From: Oscillospiraceae bacterium
Lineage (GTDB): Bacteria; Bacillota; Clostridia; Oscillospirales; Oscillospiraceae
DNA length: 64,000 nt
Direction: 5' to 3'
Assembly (NCBI GenBank): GCA_910574635.1
Contig: CAJTCG010000001.1
Coordinates: 310,001 to 374,000, forward strand
This document shows, piece after piece, positions 63,438 through 64,000 of this stretch. Position 1 is the first letter of the stretch; the number at the start of each line of letters is the position of its first letter. The position numbers and the translations under genes are program-made. The notes under the pieces are model-generated. The model ran no database searches, had not been told where the DNA came from, and saw only the letters and a list, made by a program, of their open reading frames with translations.

Positions 63438-63499
63438 TTTTGCCATGCGGCCCATTTCCGGCCCAGGCCCGAAATGGGAATATTCCGATAGACCGGAAA

Positions 63500-63545
63500 C
63501 CTCTCTTTGTGGGGCCTGACCCCCTGGTCAGGCCATTCCCCCAGG
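63500..63545 (-). repeat. Dispersed intergenic repeat, copy C (inverted)
   Basis: The reverse complement carries the same core (GGGAATGGCCTGACC onward, hairpin GGCCTGACC / GGTCAGGCC) as 4901-4940 and 34874-34910, followed by the ACCGGAAA-type tail of copy A. Confidence 0.82.
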
Positions 63546-63583
63546 CCCCTGGCGCTTCCAATCGAAACTATCAAAATTTCCCA

Positions 63584-63657
63584 TTGACAACTTTCCTTGT
63601 CAGTGCTATCCTAGAATTGACAATGATACCTGTCAATTCGACAACCACCCTTGTCAA
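63584..63657 (+). promoter_or_regulatory. Promoter with three operator-like inverted repeats (XRE autoregulation)
   Basis: Three 20-bp elements TTGACA-N8-TGTCAA occur at 63584-63603 (last base G), 63617-63636 and 63638-63657 (second base C). The first holds the -35 of a promoter: TTGACA (63584-63589), 17 bp, TATCCT (63607-63612). The regularity indicates binding by the dimeric XRE protein encoded 16 bp downstream, most likely for autorepression. Confidence 0.8.
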
Positions 63658-63673
63658 AGAAAGGAGCCCATCC

Positions 63674-63889
63674 ATGCCCTTAACCAACCGGCTGAAAGAG
63701 CACCGGGCCCGCCTGGGGGTAAACCAGCAGCAGCTGGGGAGCCTTGCGGGGGTCTCCCGGCAGACCATCAGCCAAATTGAGCGGGGGGATTATTCCCCCT
63801 CCGTGACGCTGGCGCTGAAGCTTGCGAAGATCTGCGGCGTGCGGGTCGAAGACATCTTTACCTATCAGGAGGACGAAACCCATGAATGA
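63674..63889 (+). CDS. XRE-family transcriptional regulator
   Basis: This 71-aa protein is one helix-turn-helix domain: LKEHRARLGVNQQQLGSLAG with the recognition helix VSRQTISQIERGDYSPSVTL, then a short acidic tail. It is of the small one-domain XRE class that precedes a membrane protein gene in many Firmicutes. AAAGGAG lies 8 nt before the ATG. The operator set upstream suggests autoregulation. Its stop overlaps the start of the next gene, so both are co-translated. Confidence 0.93.
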   Translation: MPLTNRLKEHRARLGVNQQQLGSLAGVSRQTISQIERGDYSPSVTLALKLAKICGVRVEDIFTYQEDETHE

Positions 63890-64000
63890 GAAAAGCGAGA
63901 ACCGAAAGGCCCTGCCCAAATTCACCCTGTCCCTGCTGGGCTCCTTGCTGGTGGGGGGCGTCATCGGCTTTGCCGTTGGCCTTTCCCGGGCCATGGGCCT
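63882..64000 (+). CDS. Membrane protein, N-terminal part (truncated by window edge)
   Basis: Only 39 residues are visible: MNEKSENRKALPKFTLSLLG, then a Gly-rich hydrophobic segment LLVGGVIGFAVGLSRAMG, likely the first transmembrane helix. AGGAGG precedes the ATG by 8 nt. It overlaps the XRE gene by 8 bases and is surely in its operon, a frequent pairing of a small regulator with a membrane protein it controls. The family cannot be named from this piece. Confidence 0.75.
   Translation, partial: MNEKSENRKALPKFTLSLLGSLLVGGVIGFAVGLSRAMG

Overview
The window is a GC-rich (clearly above 60 % by eye), low-GC-phylum-type chromosome: T-box leader on glyS, remB/YaaA/recF/gyrBA next to dnaA-dnaN, AddAB nuclease, SpoVAF, Spx/ArsC protein and perfect SD sequences. 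Together these point to a spore-forming clostridial lineage with high GC, most like the Oscillospiraceae/Flavonifractor-Lawsonibacter group (inference; no 16S is present). It contains the chromosomal replication origin.

Layout. 1-5.0 kb: end of aspS, a DUF1275 membrane protein, T-box-controlled glyS, and an LTA-synthase-like sulfatase followed by REP-like palindromes. 5.0-12.4 kb (minus strand): AlaX-type editing protein, membrane protein, NagZ-like lipoprotein, nadE with a duplicated 3' end, and two unknown genes. 12.5-23.1 kb (minus): rnhA, gyrA, a lipoprotein, gyrB, remB, an unknown anchored protein, recF, S4-domain protein, dnaN, a compact oriC (DnaA boxes, GC block, DnaA-trio-like run, AT-rich stretch) and dnaA. 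23.2-29.4 kb (plus): pgm from a perfect consensus promoter, a 48-aa ORF with an EF-G2-type GTPase, and an ECF sigma/anti-sigma pair. 29.4-38.4 kb (minus): a carB gene fused in frame to dapF, carA with a perfect 186-bp internal tandem duplication, spoVAF, a 25-codon ORF in a symmetrical two-promoter module resembling a type I toxin-antitoxin locus, DUF1905, BrkB/YihY and ArsC/Spx proteins. 38.5-40.3 kb (plus): Sir2 deacylase, three tRNA-Leu genes and a 66-aa protein.

40.3-53.0 kb (minus) is a compact tail-to-terminase operon: small and large terminase, portal, protease, capsid, connectors, contractile sheath, tube, chaperone, LysM protein, hub, spike, gp25, baseplate J and XkdU. It has no integrase, repressor, replication, lysis, fibre or normal-size tape-measure gene. 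It is either a degraded PBSX-like prophage or a domesticated, gene-transfer-agent-like particle. 53.1-64 kb (plus): addB-addA, DUF378, an M29 aminopeptidase, gamma-carbonic-anhydrase-like protein, AI-2E family transporter, and an XRE regulator with three operator-like inverted repeats followed by a truncated membrane protein gene.

The most noteworthy items are the CarB-DapF fusion whose epimerase half lacks one catalytic cysteine, the carA duplication next to it, the TA-like module at 36.5-36.8 kb, the minimal phage-particle operon, and the nadE-flanking cassette. No CRISPR array, rRNA or insertion sequence was seen.
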